A stretch of DNA of 64,000 nt, taken from assembly GCA_020055645.1 (NCBI GenBank), contig CM034550.1:9233501-9297500 (forward strand). The letters are read 5' to 3'. The notes beneath the pieces were generated by a model, which worked only from the letters and a program-made list of their open reading frames with translations, had not been told where the DNA came from and ran no database searches. The DNA is from Tomocerus qinae. Lineage: Eukaryota; Arthropoda; Collembola; Entomobryomorpha; Tomoceridae. Made by a program: the position numbers and the translations under genes. Below are positions 36,901 through 50,400 of the stretch, piece by piece. Positions within the stretch are counted from its first letter, which is position 1. Each line of letters begins with the position of its first letter.

Positions 36901-39349
36901 GAAATAAGTAGGTTTATTACTTTATTAGATAGAAGAAAAGAGTAGTGAATATAGAGATGAAAACTTTATAATAAACACTGTAACAATAGCCATACACTTT
37001 ATTCAAATGTTTGTATAGTTTCTTAGAGGGAGGGAACTGTATGACAAGAGATCCGAGGTCTTTTATCATGCTTTACGCTTTTCGGCTGACAGACTTGCAA
37101 ACAGGAAAGGGAAGCGATGAGCCTTGGGCTTTCTAATCAAGATCTACGACAATTTCACTCCAACCGTTTCAAACTGTGGCACAAACCCGTGTACTTTAGA
37201 CCCGTTTTCGACTTTCTCAGAGAGCCTGCTGAACAAAACCAACTAACTCGAATTGACTTTTTACAGCACAATTGAATGAGTTCATTTTGACTTTCATTTA
37301 CTCTAGGCAGGGACTGCTTCAAACACATAATTTATCTTTCTTCCTTCAAGGGATACCTTTCTCTGCCTACAATTTAATTCTCTCTAGTTTTCATTAAATT
37401 TATTGCGTATATCTGCATATTACTGTTTTATGCCTTTGTAAAATAAACACTGCAAAAATATTTGCATCTCATAGTTGTCAGTTTTTTCAGTAGCAAAGTA
37501 ATTATACTTACCAACCACAGGATATTGAATTCACATCACAAATAAAAAAGAGTCCAATACTAAAACTTCCAACCAGAAAGAAAGCCTGGAAAACGCTACT
37601 GTTAGAAGACTAATTGAAAATTTCAAAGTTACAAAAGGAATTCTTGATGATATTTAGATTTTAGGGAAAACGAAGCACCAACAAGGTCGTTTTAAGGAGA
37701 GCAGTACATTGAGTAAATGATTCCTAGATGATTTTATAGCGAAATAAAGGAAACGATGATTTTCCTCAACTGTCAACTAATAAAGGAAAAGGAAACTTTC
37801 TCGTTTTCAGTAAATTACCGCGTGCGGAATTTGAAGTTGAATAATTTCTGGTTTTCCTCCACTAAAAAAGTTTTGGAGGACATTAGAGCAACAATAAAAT
37901 AATTTTATGGCTTCAGCATCAGCTGAGTGGAAGCAGTTTGTCCAAAATGCATAAAATAGCAAGTTAGTTTCATTTATCTGTGTGTATGGCACTGATCGTC
38001 GTGAGTGAGTAGGTATTTAGTAGTAGGGAGTAGTAAAGCATCATTCCGTTACGTTGAATGAAATATCCTTTTTTACAACTTGTCCAACAACTTCCACCAG
38101 AAGACGCAATAATAACAGGAAAAGTGAGGTCTCTATCCACTGTGGATATTCTTATTATATCCTTGACCCGAAATACGCATCTGCTGATGTATTACTAGGA
38201 TGCTTATACACAGAGTTAGTCGTTGGTAGGACCCATTTTGAAAGTCAAAAGCGTATAGTCTTAGTAATATGGGCCGTTAAGTCCTCGGATGAAAACTCCA
38301 CTATTCTCAAGGCTCTCTATCCCAACTCCCGGAACTCTGGATGGGACACTCTGGAAACTCTGGAAATCCAATCCAAAACTCTTTCTCTTATCTACCCTGC
38401 CTGACTGAACTGGAGTGAATATGTAGCACTCACTAGTCTGTCATATCACATGACTACCTAAACGTAAGGTAAACCAAATATTATAAGTTTCCAATTTGGA
38501 CTTTTATAGTTTATCGCGTGGATTTCTTCAGATGGACATTCTTGAAGGATTTCCAATGGAATTTTCCACACGACTAGATAAATAGAAGAATGAGAATACC
38601 AAACCAAAGGAATTGGATTTTACTCATCATCTTTTCCTTGTGTGAAACATACAGTAAAACTCTGAGATTTATACATTTTACACAGAATAAGCTATATTTC
38701 ACAAAATACTTTTACTTTCCTCTACTTTTCACTACAGAAACACTCACTGCTGCTAAAGTACGGTATCGGGGAAGGGCATTTGCTTCGGCTAATTTTTTGA
38801 GACAGAGTGCATAACATTAGACACTTGTAATTTTTACCACTCATAAAAGAATGTCATAGGAAAATTTGAAGATCATTACTGAATGTGGCTTATTTTTAGT
38901 TTCGGGACTACAGCTGTGTCAATCGGACGCATTTTCCCATTAAATTACATTGTAAATAAATCCCAAGTGGAAAAAAACAACGAGTGCATTAGCCCAAAGC
39001 ATTGAGATTTTCACCTTAAACAGTACAAATATCAAATATTGTGTACTGTGATTTTCAACTGTGGCTTTTTCTTATTTGTGAAACTAAAGCAAAAATCATG
39101 AAAAAAATTCCAAAATATGCTGTATAAACTTTAGAATTTACTATACCTATGACTAAGCAAGTCACTTGATGTGCAGTTGCTTAGTTGACCTTTAGGCATG
39201 AGAGTGATATTATGTACAGCATGACAATTGCTCTAATAAAAGCCAAACTAATTGCCATGGTTTATGAAAACAAGTTTGTTTATAATAATATCAACCATTG
39301 ATCCATGGAAGTGGGACTGTTTTTAATGTTAACACTCATGTGTAACCAA

Positions 39350-39560
39350 GGAGTATTAACTGGTCTGGTGTCCTTGGTTTCTCTTCTACTTTATCAGGAG
39401 AGTTCAGCTAGGCATTTTGCGCGAATATCTATAGGAGATGTTTTCGTTTCTTATACGATTGTTGCCAAAGAAAACTGGCAATATTGTCCCTTTAGTGCCT
39501 AGATGGACCCTCCTGATAAAGCCGTTGACATTCCTTGGGTGCACTATGTTCCTAGTTCCC
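39350..39560. repeat. Diverged palindromic (foldback) repeat, copy 1
   Basis: The left arm (about 39350-39432) contains TTTATCAGGAGAGTTCAGCT and the right arm (about 39492-39560) its diverged reverse complement around GTGCCTAGATGGACCCTCCT. It shares both arms and loop sequence (GATTGTTGCCAA) with the element at 39635-39851, in the same orientation. Confidence 0.75.
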
Positions 39561-39634
39561 AAGTTATCAATTGTTTTGCAAGTGACCCAATCTAAATAAT
39601 TTAGTCATCCTCCCTAATTAGCAATATCAGAGGA

Positions 39635-39851
39635 GCTTTAACTAGTATGGTATCTCTTTGGTTTTATCAGGAGGGTTCAGCTAGGCACTTAGCGTGAATA
39701 TCTATTACGGATATTTTTCCTCCCTTATTCGATTGTTGCCAATGACAACTGGTAGGATTTGTCCCTTACAGATATTCACGTAAAGTGCCTATCTGTACCC
39801 TCCTGAGAAAACCGAAGACATACCAAGGGATACCACACCACCAGTTAAAGC
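39635..39851. mobile_element. Palindromic foldback element, copy 2
   Basis: The arms begin GCTTTAACT (39635) and end AGTTAAAGC (39851). Left arm about 39635-39704, right arm about 39771-39851. They pair through GGTTTTATCAGGAGGGTTCA, GCTAGGCACTT and GCGTGAATATCT with scattered mismatches and a gap of about 12 nt. No coding capacity. It fits a foldback MITE; a transcript would form a long hairpin. Confidence 0.8.
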
Positions 39852-42800
39852 ACCTTGGCAATACCCATTTCATTTTTTTATCGCTGCAGTTTATTAGTAA
39901 CTAGGGTACCCTTGCCCTGCACTCGACATGTAGTTTTAGGGACATAAGAGGGCCTTGGGTTTTTGATCAGTTTTCCATTGTCTGTGGCCGGGTCTAGATT
40001 TCTTATCCGATACCGTTCTTTGATTTTAAGATTATAAGAAAAAGCACAAATCCAAAAAATATACTCGGTTTTCTCAAAAAATTACCATTTTCGCTTGAAC
40101 TGTGTTGAATGAATCTAAATTATTATTACAGAATCAAAAATTAATGTCATAACTAAAAATTATTTGGCACAACAGTTGTACACTTTGCGCATCGTGTTTA
40201 TGAATGTACTATCATTATCGATGTATGTCTCAATCTCTGCTGCTCTGCTCGCTAGGACCTTTAATAAGTTAGATCCAGCTAGATCCTAGCACATGTTTCT
40301 AGTATATTATCCAAAAGGAACAGAAAACGGTGCAAGGATATATCCAAGTGTGGTAGAGGCACATACTAGAATCTAATCAGGGTTAGTAAGCTTCAGGATC
40401 TTGATTTATAGTTTATTAAGGATTGTATTAAGGATTCTTGTTACAGAAATACAGACTGCATAAATTATTATAAACTATAACTATAGAGGGTAGCCAGTAA
40501 ATTAATTGCATACTTCAGAACTTTTTTAACTGAGAGGTACATTTGATACAACTTGACTAGTTAGTGAAACGATTAACTAAATAAGGTTGATAGAAAATTA
40601 CTGTGAAGTAAAAGGTGCATTGACTAGCAGTTTTAATAAAAAAGTTTTTTCACGTTTAATTCAGCGTAGATTCTTTTGAATTGTAAAATTCATAGAGATT
40701 AAATCCGAGAAGCTGAAATTGGATGGTGGTTTGAAAAAAAAAATCAGGACAGAGCTGTTTTCATTATCCAAGAGATAATATTTACTAAGTAGAGGATGAA
40801 GGAGGATTTCATTGGCTGTTACGCATACGTACATAATATTTATTCGGGATAGATGGTAGGAAAGATATGGAGAGGCAGAAATAGTGGTGTAGATAAGGAT
40901 GGGAAGCGAAGCAAAGCAAGGCCCTCATAAATTCACTTAAGAAACGAGTCAGTTTAGTTTCGGAAGATTTATCCCTTGCTTTGAGTTACAGTTATGGATA
41001 CTCTCCCCACTCTAGTCGCTTTTTGTGTAGCCTCAAATGTGTCTCATCGTCAGTAAACCAAAAATCTTATTCCAGGGTAGGCAATGATATGGCGATAGAA
41101 ATAGTGAGGTATGTCAAAGTAAATCAAATCTATGTATACAGATAGGAAGACTATTTTCTACATAGTACTAGTAGTACTGCGATTTGTAAATGTATTTCCA
41201 TTCGCATACATACATTTATAATAAACGTCAACTTACCATGAATCCCTTGTATCTTGAGATTTCTATATATAGCGCTTATCAATAGTGCTTATCATTGCTA
41301 TTAGTACATTTGTAGACTGTTTGCTGAAAAGCAGAATAATATAATAGATACAGCAGAGTCAGATGTAAAAGTTGCAATATGAATTTTTCATCAGGAGAAA
41401 ATTCGAAATGTTCATATGTGTAATCTCCAGCTTGCAGAGTCGTGCATTGGATCGAATAATACAAATTGTTCATCTTCTCCATTACAAGGAGACTAATATC
41501 CCCATACACCACGATGTTTTGTTACTTTCTCATATTTTGCAAACTTTAATCCTCTCGGTTCATAGAATCTTTACGTTTTCTATTTAGATGGTCCCCTTCC
41601 TTCAGCTTCTATTCAAAATCAACCAGCAAACAGGAAGGAAATGTAGAAAGCATATGTTAGCAACCGATTCGAGCATAACTTTCTTTATTTCACTCCACAT
41701 CCACAACAAATGTTATATTTGTGGAGCTCTGCTTAGCGGGGAATCTAGAAACGTGTTAGACATTTTAGTAATCTACTATCTAATACTTTTGCTATGTATA
41801 TATAATACCTATATCCCTTTACTAAAGCGATATTTATCAGTGCATGTTCCATTCACAGTCTGAAATCTCAAATTCCACACGTGCAGATAAATCGTGAGCG
41901 AAGGAATTGAAGGATGACTTCCAAAATCTACACCAACAGAGATGCAAACACGGACTTCTCTCCAATGATTATTTTCACAAAGTACTTTCTGCATGAAGTA
42001 CATTTATATGATTACACCATAACTAATCCACATTCCCACATACTATGTACTATTTTATTCCACCATCTGCTTCTGCATCCTCCAAATAGGACTTATGCTA
42101 TCGCATATCATTATTTCATATGGAAGAAAAGTTATATAGTTAGCTTGCATTACTGCATGTTCTGGTAACTACACTTACATCACGTGTTTGATAATCAAAT
42201 CTCATCACTGCCCGTGAAGAAACTTGCAATTCGACATTATAGTACGTATTTAAATTAGGAATAGCTGCATACATTAATATTTTTCCTACATCTTTGCATA
42301 ATTAAAGTCCGAATTACTTCCAGTAGTAATGAGGTATAATAATCTTTACAGTATATACAGGTTTTTCCTTGGCTTGTGTTTTTAATTATGATTGTAAAAT
42401 AAGTTGTAAAAGAAGTCAAGTACGAAGCCCTATTCATGTTTGGTTGTTGTATAAATGTATCATTGTATAAAATGTTCGCATGTGTTAGTAAGACAATAAT
42501 GAAGGTATCAACATATCAACATCATAATGTAACTAACGCATACTATTATATAACGGTAGTATTATATTCACTGTTAACGTTAAATTACTAATAATGAGTA
42601 GTGAGTTCACTTACCAACTATTTCGATTTCTTTTACCACAAATTGAAAAGATTTTCTGTAATAAGACTCACAGAATTAATGGGCTGAGATGAAAGTTGTC
42701 TTATAGTTGTGGCAAAGGAAGTGCTAGGACATAGCATTGTACAAAAAAAAGTGTTCTGCACACACAACGTTTTATCACAAAGAAAAGTCCGCCCGCTGTG

Positions 42801-44404
42801 AAGTAGACACCCCAAACTTGTCATCTCCTCAACAGCTTTCAAAGAAAAACAATACTGAAGATATTCTTACCAGATTCACTTATCTGTCAATAACAGAATT
42901 CGCCATAGCTCGTTTCTCTCTTTCTTTAAGTGTTGACACAACAAAAACAAATAGATATGTAGGTATTTTTTTCAATCCCACAAAATGGTTTAGGTTAGTC
43001 CAGAAGATTCTACTATTCAAAAATGTTGACCTAAAATTTAATCTTGTCATCAGCAATTTTTTGTAATTAAATAGCTTGCACCTACATTATTTTGCATGCC
43101 CTTTGAACGTATTGCATAAAGTATTCAAATTACATTATAGGTACCTTAAAATATTCTCTATTATCTTATTATCTATTCTTATTATCTATGCTTTCAATCA
43201 GCTAATCACTATCTGCTTTAATATTGTACTGATTAATCATATTGTGGGAATTCCATCTTAAAGGATATCTATAATGCACAAAGAGAGAACCGAAAACATT
43301 TATGATCTTGAGTAATTGTCTTTATAATTGCAATTGGTTATAGTTTTCTATATGTTTATGTTTACAATAGGTATAATATGTAGTTAATAAAGATTTATAG
43401 GTATTCGTGTTTACATATCATTCACTCATCTATATAAACATCCAATTGAATAGATTATGGATAAAGTTATAATAATACATTAGATTTACAACACATGGTA
43501 ATGCAGGTACATGTCAGCACATTCAGGTCAAATATTACAGAGCGTGGGCGGTGGTATGTTGTGATAGGTAAATACACGTATAATACACACAATACAACAA
43601 TATAAATTGATAGATCCTTGGCTTCCCACCAACAAATAGCAATAGCATCATTCTTTGTGTGGGTACAAATGTCAATCTTTAGCGTAATGCATAAGTATCC
43701 TTTGATTGAGAGGATAATATGGTACAATGTATAGTAAATTGTGAGAAACAATATCATTACAGTAGGTATACAACAATTAAATATGAAAAACATATATAGT
43801 GTTCTTTGTCGTTTGTATGTTCATATTATTTTGCACTGGTGTATATAACTATACACTAAAATATCATGAAGAAACGCAATTGATACAGAGGCGATCTATA
43901 TATTTAGGTACTGCATTACTTATATTGATTATATTTAGCGATATACATTGTGACAGATTACAATCTTCTCTATTGAAACACTAATAATATACTAATAGTA
44001 GGTTATTGTCAGACTTCTTTGTTATTATCGGATCTCCGGTAGCTTCCTACACGGCTGTGCTTCGGAGAAGCTGAAGTTAAAATATCTGCCGCTCCTGAAT
44101 GGTACAGAAGAAAATATTAGAATTTCGGTAATTGCTCCTTTCCACATACTGTTCAAGGCATGAGTGCTCGTTAAGACCAAGTTTATGCTATTAGCAGAGG
44201 ATTTTAAGGAACAGACAAAAAGTTTGTGGAACAAGACAATAGAAAACAACAAAATACTACTACATCCCTAATAATAGAGTTGAATGATGGGAACTGACGG
44301 GTCTGGTTGCAAGGGCGCCGCAGTGGCAAATGACAAACAAGTACTCATCGTCAGTATACGGAAGAATTTTAGGTTCTGATGTGAAAAGGACTCGAGAGTG
44401 TAGT

Positions 44405-47400
44405 TTAGAGTGGAGGAGAAAGAAACGAATGAGTACCTTTGCCCCGGATCGTTTGTCTTCGTCTTGCTTGCACCATTCCGAAAACAACGGCTGCGAGTGA
44501 TTTCCTATTTTGTGCTGAAGGAGGCTCGTACATTCTAAAGTGACTTGCGGATCGTCCTCGCACGAAAAAAGTTTCCATTTGTCCCTTGCCTTTGACAGGA
44601 ACCAATCCTCTATGTTCTAGTAAAAACCCATTTCTCTCCAAAATCTGAAAAATCAAACATTACATTGTCGTTACTGAGGATAAAACATAAAAAATATAAA
44701 ATTATTTCCGATAATCACATGCAGAAAATTGTTTGCACGCTAAAGTTGGCTTTGTAATTTACAATACTTGTATTAAATTGTTGAAAACAATTTTTAGGAA
44801 CTATTTTCTGTACAAAGCCACAATAAATAAGGATCTGAAGCATAAAAATTGTGTTTGCACTATTAGACATATGCCTATAAGATCTATTTTCTTATTTATA
44901 TGAATTTAATGCTCGCACAAACTTAAAGAAGAGACTTGAATGTACATAGTTAACCACTACTACAACAGCTTATAAAGTTTGTCTTCTTTTCTTTAAAAGT
45001 TTTCGCTCATTGTCGGCTGGAGAAGGAAAACTTAATTCAATGGGTCGTAAGCGATATGTGATCTAATATAATAGGCTCATACAAACCATCATGCAATTTC
45101 AAAGGAGTTCTAATCAAGTCAGATAGCGAGTGCTACATGATTGTTAAACAATTTTACGTACTTCAGCCACATCTTTTGTAACTTGAATTGAGTTTGGAAC
45201 TCCTGTTGTGTCCATTCGAGATGCCTCATTTACTGTATTACCCCAGACATCAAAGCAGGGCTTTCTAGCCCCGATCACGCCTGCTACGACTTGTCCGCAA
45301 CTGATTCCTGTAACAAAAATGAAAAACTCATCAACATTTTTATATATTACAGTAAGAAAGTAGGTTGGAATTATAATCCAATCACTAACTATGCTTATGC
45401 CAGTTATGCCTATTTATGATTTAATAGTATAAAAATCGCCACATGCGAAAGATGACATCTGCACTCAGTATTTAGGAGCAAAATATTTTGTTTCATTTCC
45501 CATAATGTAAATAAAGCATGAATTCGAAAAACAACATATATATAGCTTATAAATAGCATACATACATATTTGACAAATATTGATACGTAACTAAAATACG
45601 CTTTTATTTCATCACCACCGATTGGAGAGGTAGTTCCATATTATCAGTTATATAATAGCAGAAAAAGTTTTAAAACTTTTGGAACTATCTGTACACAGAA
45701 GTCCAAATTCATTTACAAAAATGTAAGCTTAATTCACTATATCCCCATCATTTTCTGCAATGTGGCACATAGTGTAAAAAAGACGAATCGTGGTTGGTTT
45801 AAGTTCGTCTAAACTGGTCTAAGTTCTTCTAAATTAGTCTACGTTCGTCTAAATAATCAGTAATTAATTGTCCACTTCAGATTTCCTAATTAACTTGGAT
45901 AAGGATTTCTTCCAAAGTCAACAAAACCTAAAACTGCTCAAAGATTTTCAATTTATCTGAGTAATATTAGCAATAAGATTAATTTTAGTTTCCATATATT
46001 TCTATTCGGTCGTCACATTTAAACATCAAATAAATAGTATTTGTACTCTCAATTGCAATTTGCAATTGTATTGGACATTTTAAGTCATATTGATTACTTC
46101 ATACAAAGTATAGTGACCTAAATTTTTATTGTTGCAAGTTACAATACTAACTGTCTCAGATAACGTATCAGTATCATAGGACTATCACACTGTGCCAAGA
46201 AATGTTATGGCGAGAATTTGTTGTATAACTAAACTTACAATGTGCACACATGAACTTAGTACTCTATATATTTATTTGTCCTTAGCATATATAGACATAG
46301 ATTTATTAACCATAAGGTAGTGCTTCTATATATGTACTTGGGGTTGTTATGCATTAAGGGAAGTTCATTGGTAAGTTGGTAAACTAAAGCATAATATTCT
46401 GTATTTACAAAAACATTGCTTCTTTTATACCTTCAATAAAATCTCAGCTCTAAAAACAGAATATCATAGCAAAAGAGAATCCAGCATGAACTTGCAGAAA
46501 ACACAACACTAACATCTACCATTAACAAAACACAGTTGCTTCTACTACCAAGTATGTAAGTGTTAGCGGGTAACACGTAACTTCGGACAATAAGGCAATT
46601 TGATATTTAAAAAACTGTCTAATCCATACACATGCTGACATTGAATTTCAGAAGACTTAAATATTTGGGTGAATGTCGAATTATCCCAAATGCACATGCA
46701 AATGAGTCGATTTCATTGTTTTATGTAATTTAATATTATGCGCTTGTGTATTATGGCGACAAATTCCGTGCCATACATAAATTCTTGCATACAAAGTAGG
46801 AAGAAATATTGTTATAGAATAGATAAATGTGCTAATTGTTGCAATTCTCAACGTTAAAAGTATTGATACATGGGTTTTCAAAATTAGAGCAGTATTTTTA
46901 CTACGATGCATAAGTGTAATTAGACTAAAAGAATAATCTTCCAAAGAAAACCTAAACGTTTTTCAAAAATGCCGTTTATACTTATGCATTGGACTTGTCT
47001 GGAGTCGAGGAGTTACTTTGTCCCGCTAACATATACATTACACATTCGAAGCAATAGTTTCTAAGAACTTGCTCTTTCTTTGTCTTCACCTACCTAATAA
47101 GAAATTCAAAACATTTTAATAAATGAAACAAAATATAACCACGAGCCACCAGGACCACCATTTGTAGCCGAAATGGGATATATAAGTCGTTTGAGCTATA
47201 TCTACAGTTAGTAAATGGTGCCATAAATACAGTGGAGACAGATGGTAAAGTAGAGTGCGTGTTTATACTTTAATAATAAATCTATTTTCTTTATGCTAAA
47301 GTGCGCTTTCCGTAAAAGCGAAGCACAATAGGACAAATGCATAAAGTCGTACCAATTCTTAGTTTGAAATTGTTGAAAGCATGGCGATTAAGTTCTTCCA

Positions 47401-50400
47401 GTTTCTCTTTCATCTCCAGAGCGAAATCAACCAGAGTGCAAAGATGCTGGCAGTTATTCTTATCCCCAGTATCCGCCTGTTCAGTAAAACAAAACAATAG
47501 CTCATTAGCCTATTTCATAAACTTAATTTATTATACTCATACCATACAATACATTACTACCCATAATAATGTTGCATGCAAAGCAAACTATTCCATCATT
47601 CTTTTTGAAAATTATACATAAACAATCTACACAAATGCCATATAAAACTTGACTCCTTAATAAAACAACTAGAAAAACTAGACCTTGACGTCAACTTTCA
47701 CTATTACCACAATTAAAAGAAAAATTATGCTGAAACCTGAACTACTGTTTTAGTCAACCTTCTTCTGCCTTTAGTCGGATTATTATACTCAGTAGGACAA
47801 TTCAAGAGTTAAAAATTGTGATCAAAGACATAAACCAATTAAGGATTAATTTTTTAGGGAAGGAAGAAAAATAATTTCATTAATCATATTTATATGGCTA
47901 TGGCTAAAGAGAGATTATTCATTAATGTTAAACCTAACAGTAATCAATTAAAATTACTCCTGTCCTTCGTTAGAATTTACTTGACTGCAGATTAATACTA
48001 AAATACATACAATAATACAATTACGACCAAATTGTATCATAGAAAGTACAAAGTACATTCACCCAACTTAAATAATAGCACAAAGCAAAATGATCCAACT
48101 ATTCAACGACCGAAAGTTAAAACTAACGAAAAAAATAAGCTTACAACAGAATACTCGGGTTCAACGTAATTTAATCGTATCATCGTTACATAATTTTGAA
48201 GTAATATGTTGTGAGTTTTTTGTTCTGTGTGAATGTACTACTAAGTGTAGTAGGCAGAAGCACTATTCATTGTTTGGCAAGAGATTTTACCCGCTGTCTA
48301 ATGGGAATTGCTTTACAATACAGCAAGTTGAGTGTAAATCATCTCGGAACCAGTAATCTTGTAAAGGGATATAATTTTTGATGTTGTGGAAGTCGGAGAA
48401 GCAATTTAGTTTAGAAAATCCACATCCATCTATAGGATGGTAAAAGATAATTGGACCATAATGTGATATTCATTCATTCAGTTAGTTGTGAGAAAAGAAA
48501 TACAGAAGTGCACAGTATTTCAGCTTGTCACACTTGATTCTGTAGACTCGTGGAGTTGAAAAGTTAGTTAATTTGCTTCCTCTAGCTGCCTGTCTCTGTC
48601 TACCCTATAATTTATCATTCTAATTAAAGAGAATTGAGACGGCAGATGTTGTAGCAGAATTTACCATAACAATCCAGGGAGAGAAAGCTGAAGACAAGTA
48701 GAATATACTGAAATATCTACTGCCAGAATTTACTCTATCACTATTTCATTATTCTATGGCTATATACATCAGAAGCCTTAAGGCACTCCTTAATAAGGAT
48801 TTATATTGACCTAGCTGTTATGTTTCCATTCTGGTTTTGTTTGATTTGGTCTGCTGCACGATGGCCTTGCCTTTGTACTGACTTGACTTGTCACCAAAAA
48901 GTCAAGTCTAGTCAAACCAACTTATCTTATATACTTCTCTAACTACTACAACATTTATCTATTACACTTAAGTGTCTTGATAACTTGATATTCTCAACGA
49001 CTAATATTTAGTGTCTTAACTATCTCTTCCTACGTGTTTTTCTCCTAATAGTTTCTCTATTTCTCAATATAGGTACGTGCTACAGAGTCGAGGGAAGTGA
49101 AAGAGAAATGAAAGTCTTCCACTTGTTTCTAGTTAACTCAAAGTGATTGAAATGAAGTGGTTTCTTTGGGTTGGGAGGATCCTCCATGACAAGACGTTTA
49201 AAATTCACATGGAACTCTATCCTAATTTATGTCTAATCTTAGTTCAGTCTTAAATTGGTTCTAATGAAACACTTTCATTACATCGCATCATTATCTAAAG
49301 AACGACCATCCAATCAGTCACCAGATCACAAACCATTACATTCACTCAGTTATCTCTTATTACTTCCAAGAATCCGACAGTAGTTTAAGGACAAGATAAA
49401 TCCCTTCATTCTCATCCATTCTCTCTCATCTATTCACTCAACCTATTTAATTACATTTAAGCACGTCTATGAATATTTACCAGATTATAGAAGTTTCTGC
49501 GTATGTACCTAATACATGGATTATATATCATCACTACCTATCTTATGATACAACAGACACTGACGTAACTACTTTATGTTTTATGTACACAAGTTACTTA
49601 CACTAATAAAAGTCATGGTCAATATGCTTCTCTTTAATATTTACAAATCAATGTAAACACATGGAGAATATTACACTAAAAACAAAAGCCCTATTAAGCA
49701 TAATAGTTAGCCTTTCGAGCATTATTTCTGTTGTTCTCATTGAATTATCAACAATATTGTTTTAATGAATGTAAGTCAAACGGAAAATAACTGTTCATAA
49801 TAGCCTGGTGATAATGGTCGATTATGCACTATACTTAATTGCGTATAATAGCTCAAAACGTAATAATATATACAATTTACACGGAATAATCCTACATTAT
49901 TAAAAGAGGAAAAAGAACATTCACCTATTATTCATTGATACTAGCAATATAATTTAAATCCGCCCTCAAAAGTAAAAGGCTACCATATAAACCCTCAAGT
50001 CTAAATTATTTATGACACGATCACCATTTATAAGAGATGGGTTATTGTGAGATCCCGAATTCCCTGTCCAAAGACAAAATCAAAGACCACATTAAGAGCT
50101 ACGGGTTGTGAGAAAGAAGAGAAAAATATTATTTGTACTGCAAAACTACCCTACTACAGGTTAAGGGTTTAGTTTTTGGATTTGATTAGGAAATAGAAAT
50201 CATTTTTTGAGATTATGCATTAGCATAGGGAGTAACCATTACGCATTACGGTCACAAGTTTAAATTAATGCATAGGAAGATTTAATTAGTTGCTTATAAG
50301 ACCTGAAGTTCCGCTATGAATGTATATGTGGCTGGTGTAAGTGAACGCATATTTATTATAAGATCAAACACATTTCACTTGAGTTAGCAGTGTTCAGCTA

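Larger units (their letters stand above)
31540..44404. other. Long gene-poor interval, 12.9 kb
   Basis: Contains a TA-flanked MITE (33503-33902), two foldback repeats (39350-39560 and 39635-39851) and a CTAT microsatellite near 32692-32706. Sub-stretches around 33.3-34.6 and 37.0-37.3 kb are less AT-rich and may be regulatory or untranslated exons. Possible isolated minus-strand exons at 37512-37585 and 42615-42655 are discussed as findings. The 44025-44404 end is probably cyclase 3' UTR. Confidence 0.45.

Noticed and set aside
38054..38404. Plus-strand 116-aa frame, the longest in the 31-44 kb gap
   Set aside because: No domain, no promoter or splice evidence, and internal GGAACTCTGGA-like repetition; probably chance in a less AT-rich patch.
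41370..41512. Minus-strand block with two protein-like readings (FEFSPDEKFILQ and GEDEQFVLFDPMHD)
   Set aside because: Considered as a dipeptidyl-peptidase-like propeller exon, but no good donor follows, the two frames compete, and no neighbouring exon fits.
47170..47220. GGGATATATAAG TATA-like sequence with a possible downstream initiator in a cyclase intron
   Set aside because: Considered as an internal promoter; no coding or conserved exon follows on the plus strand.
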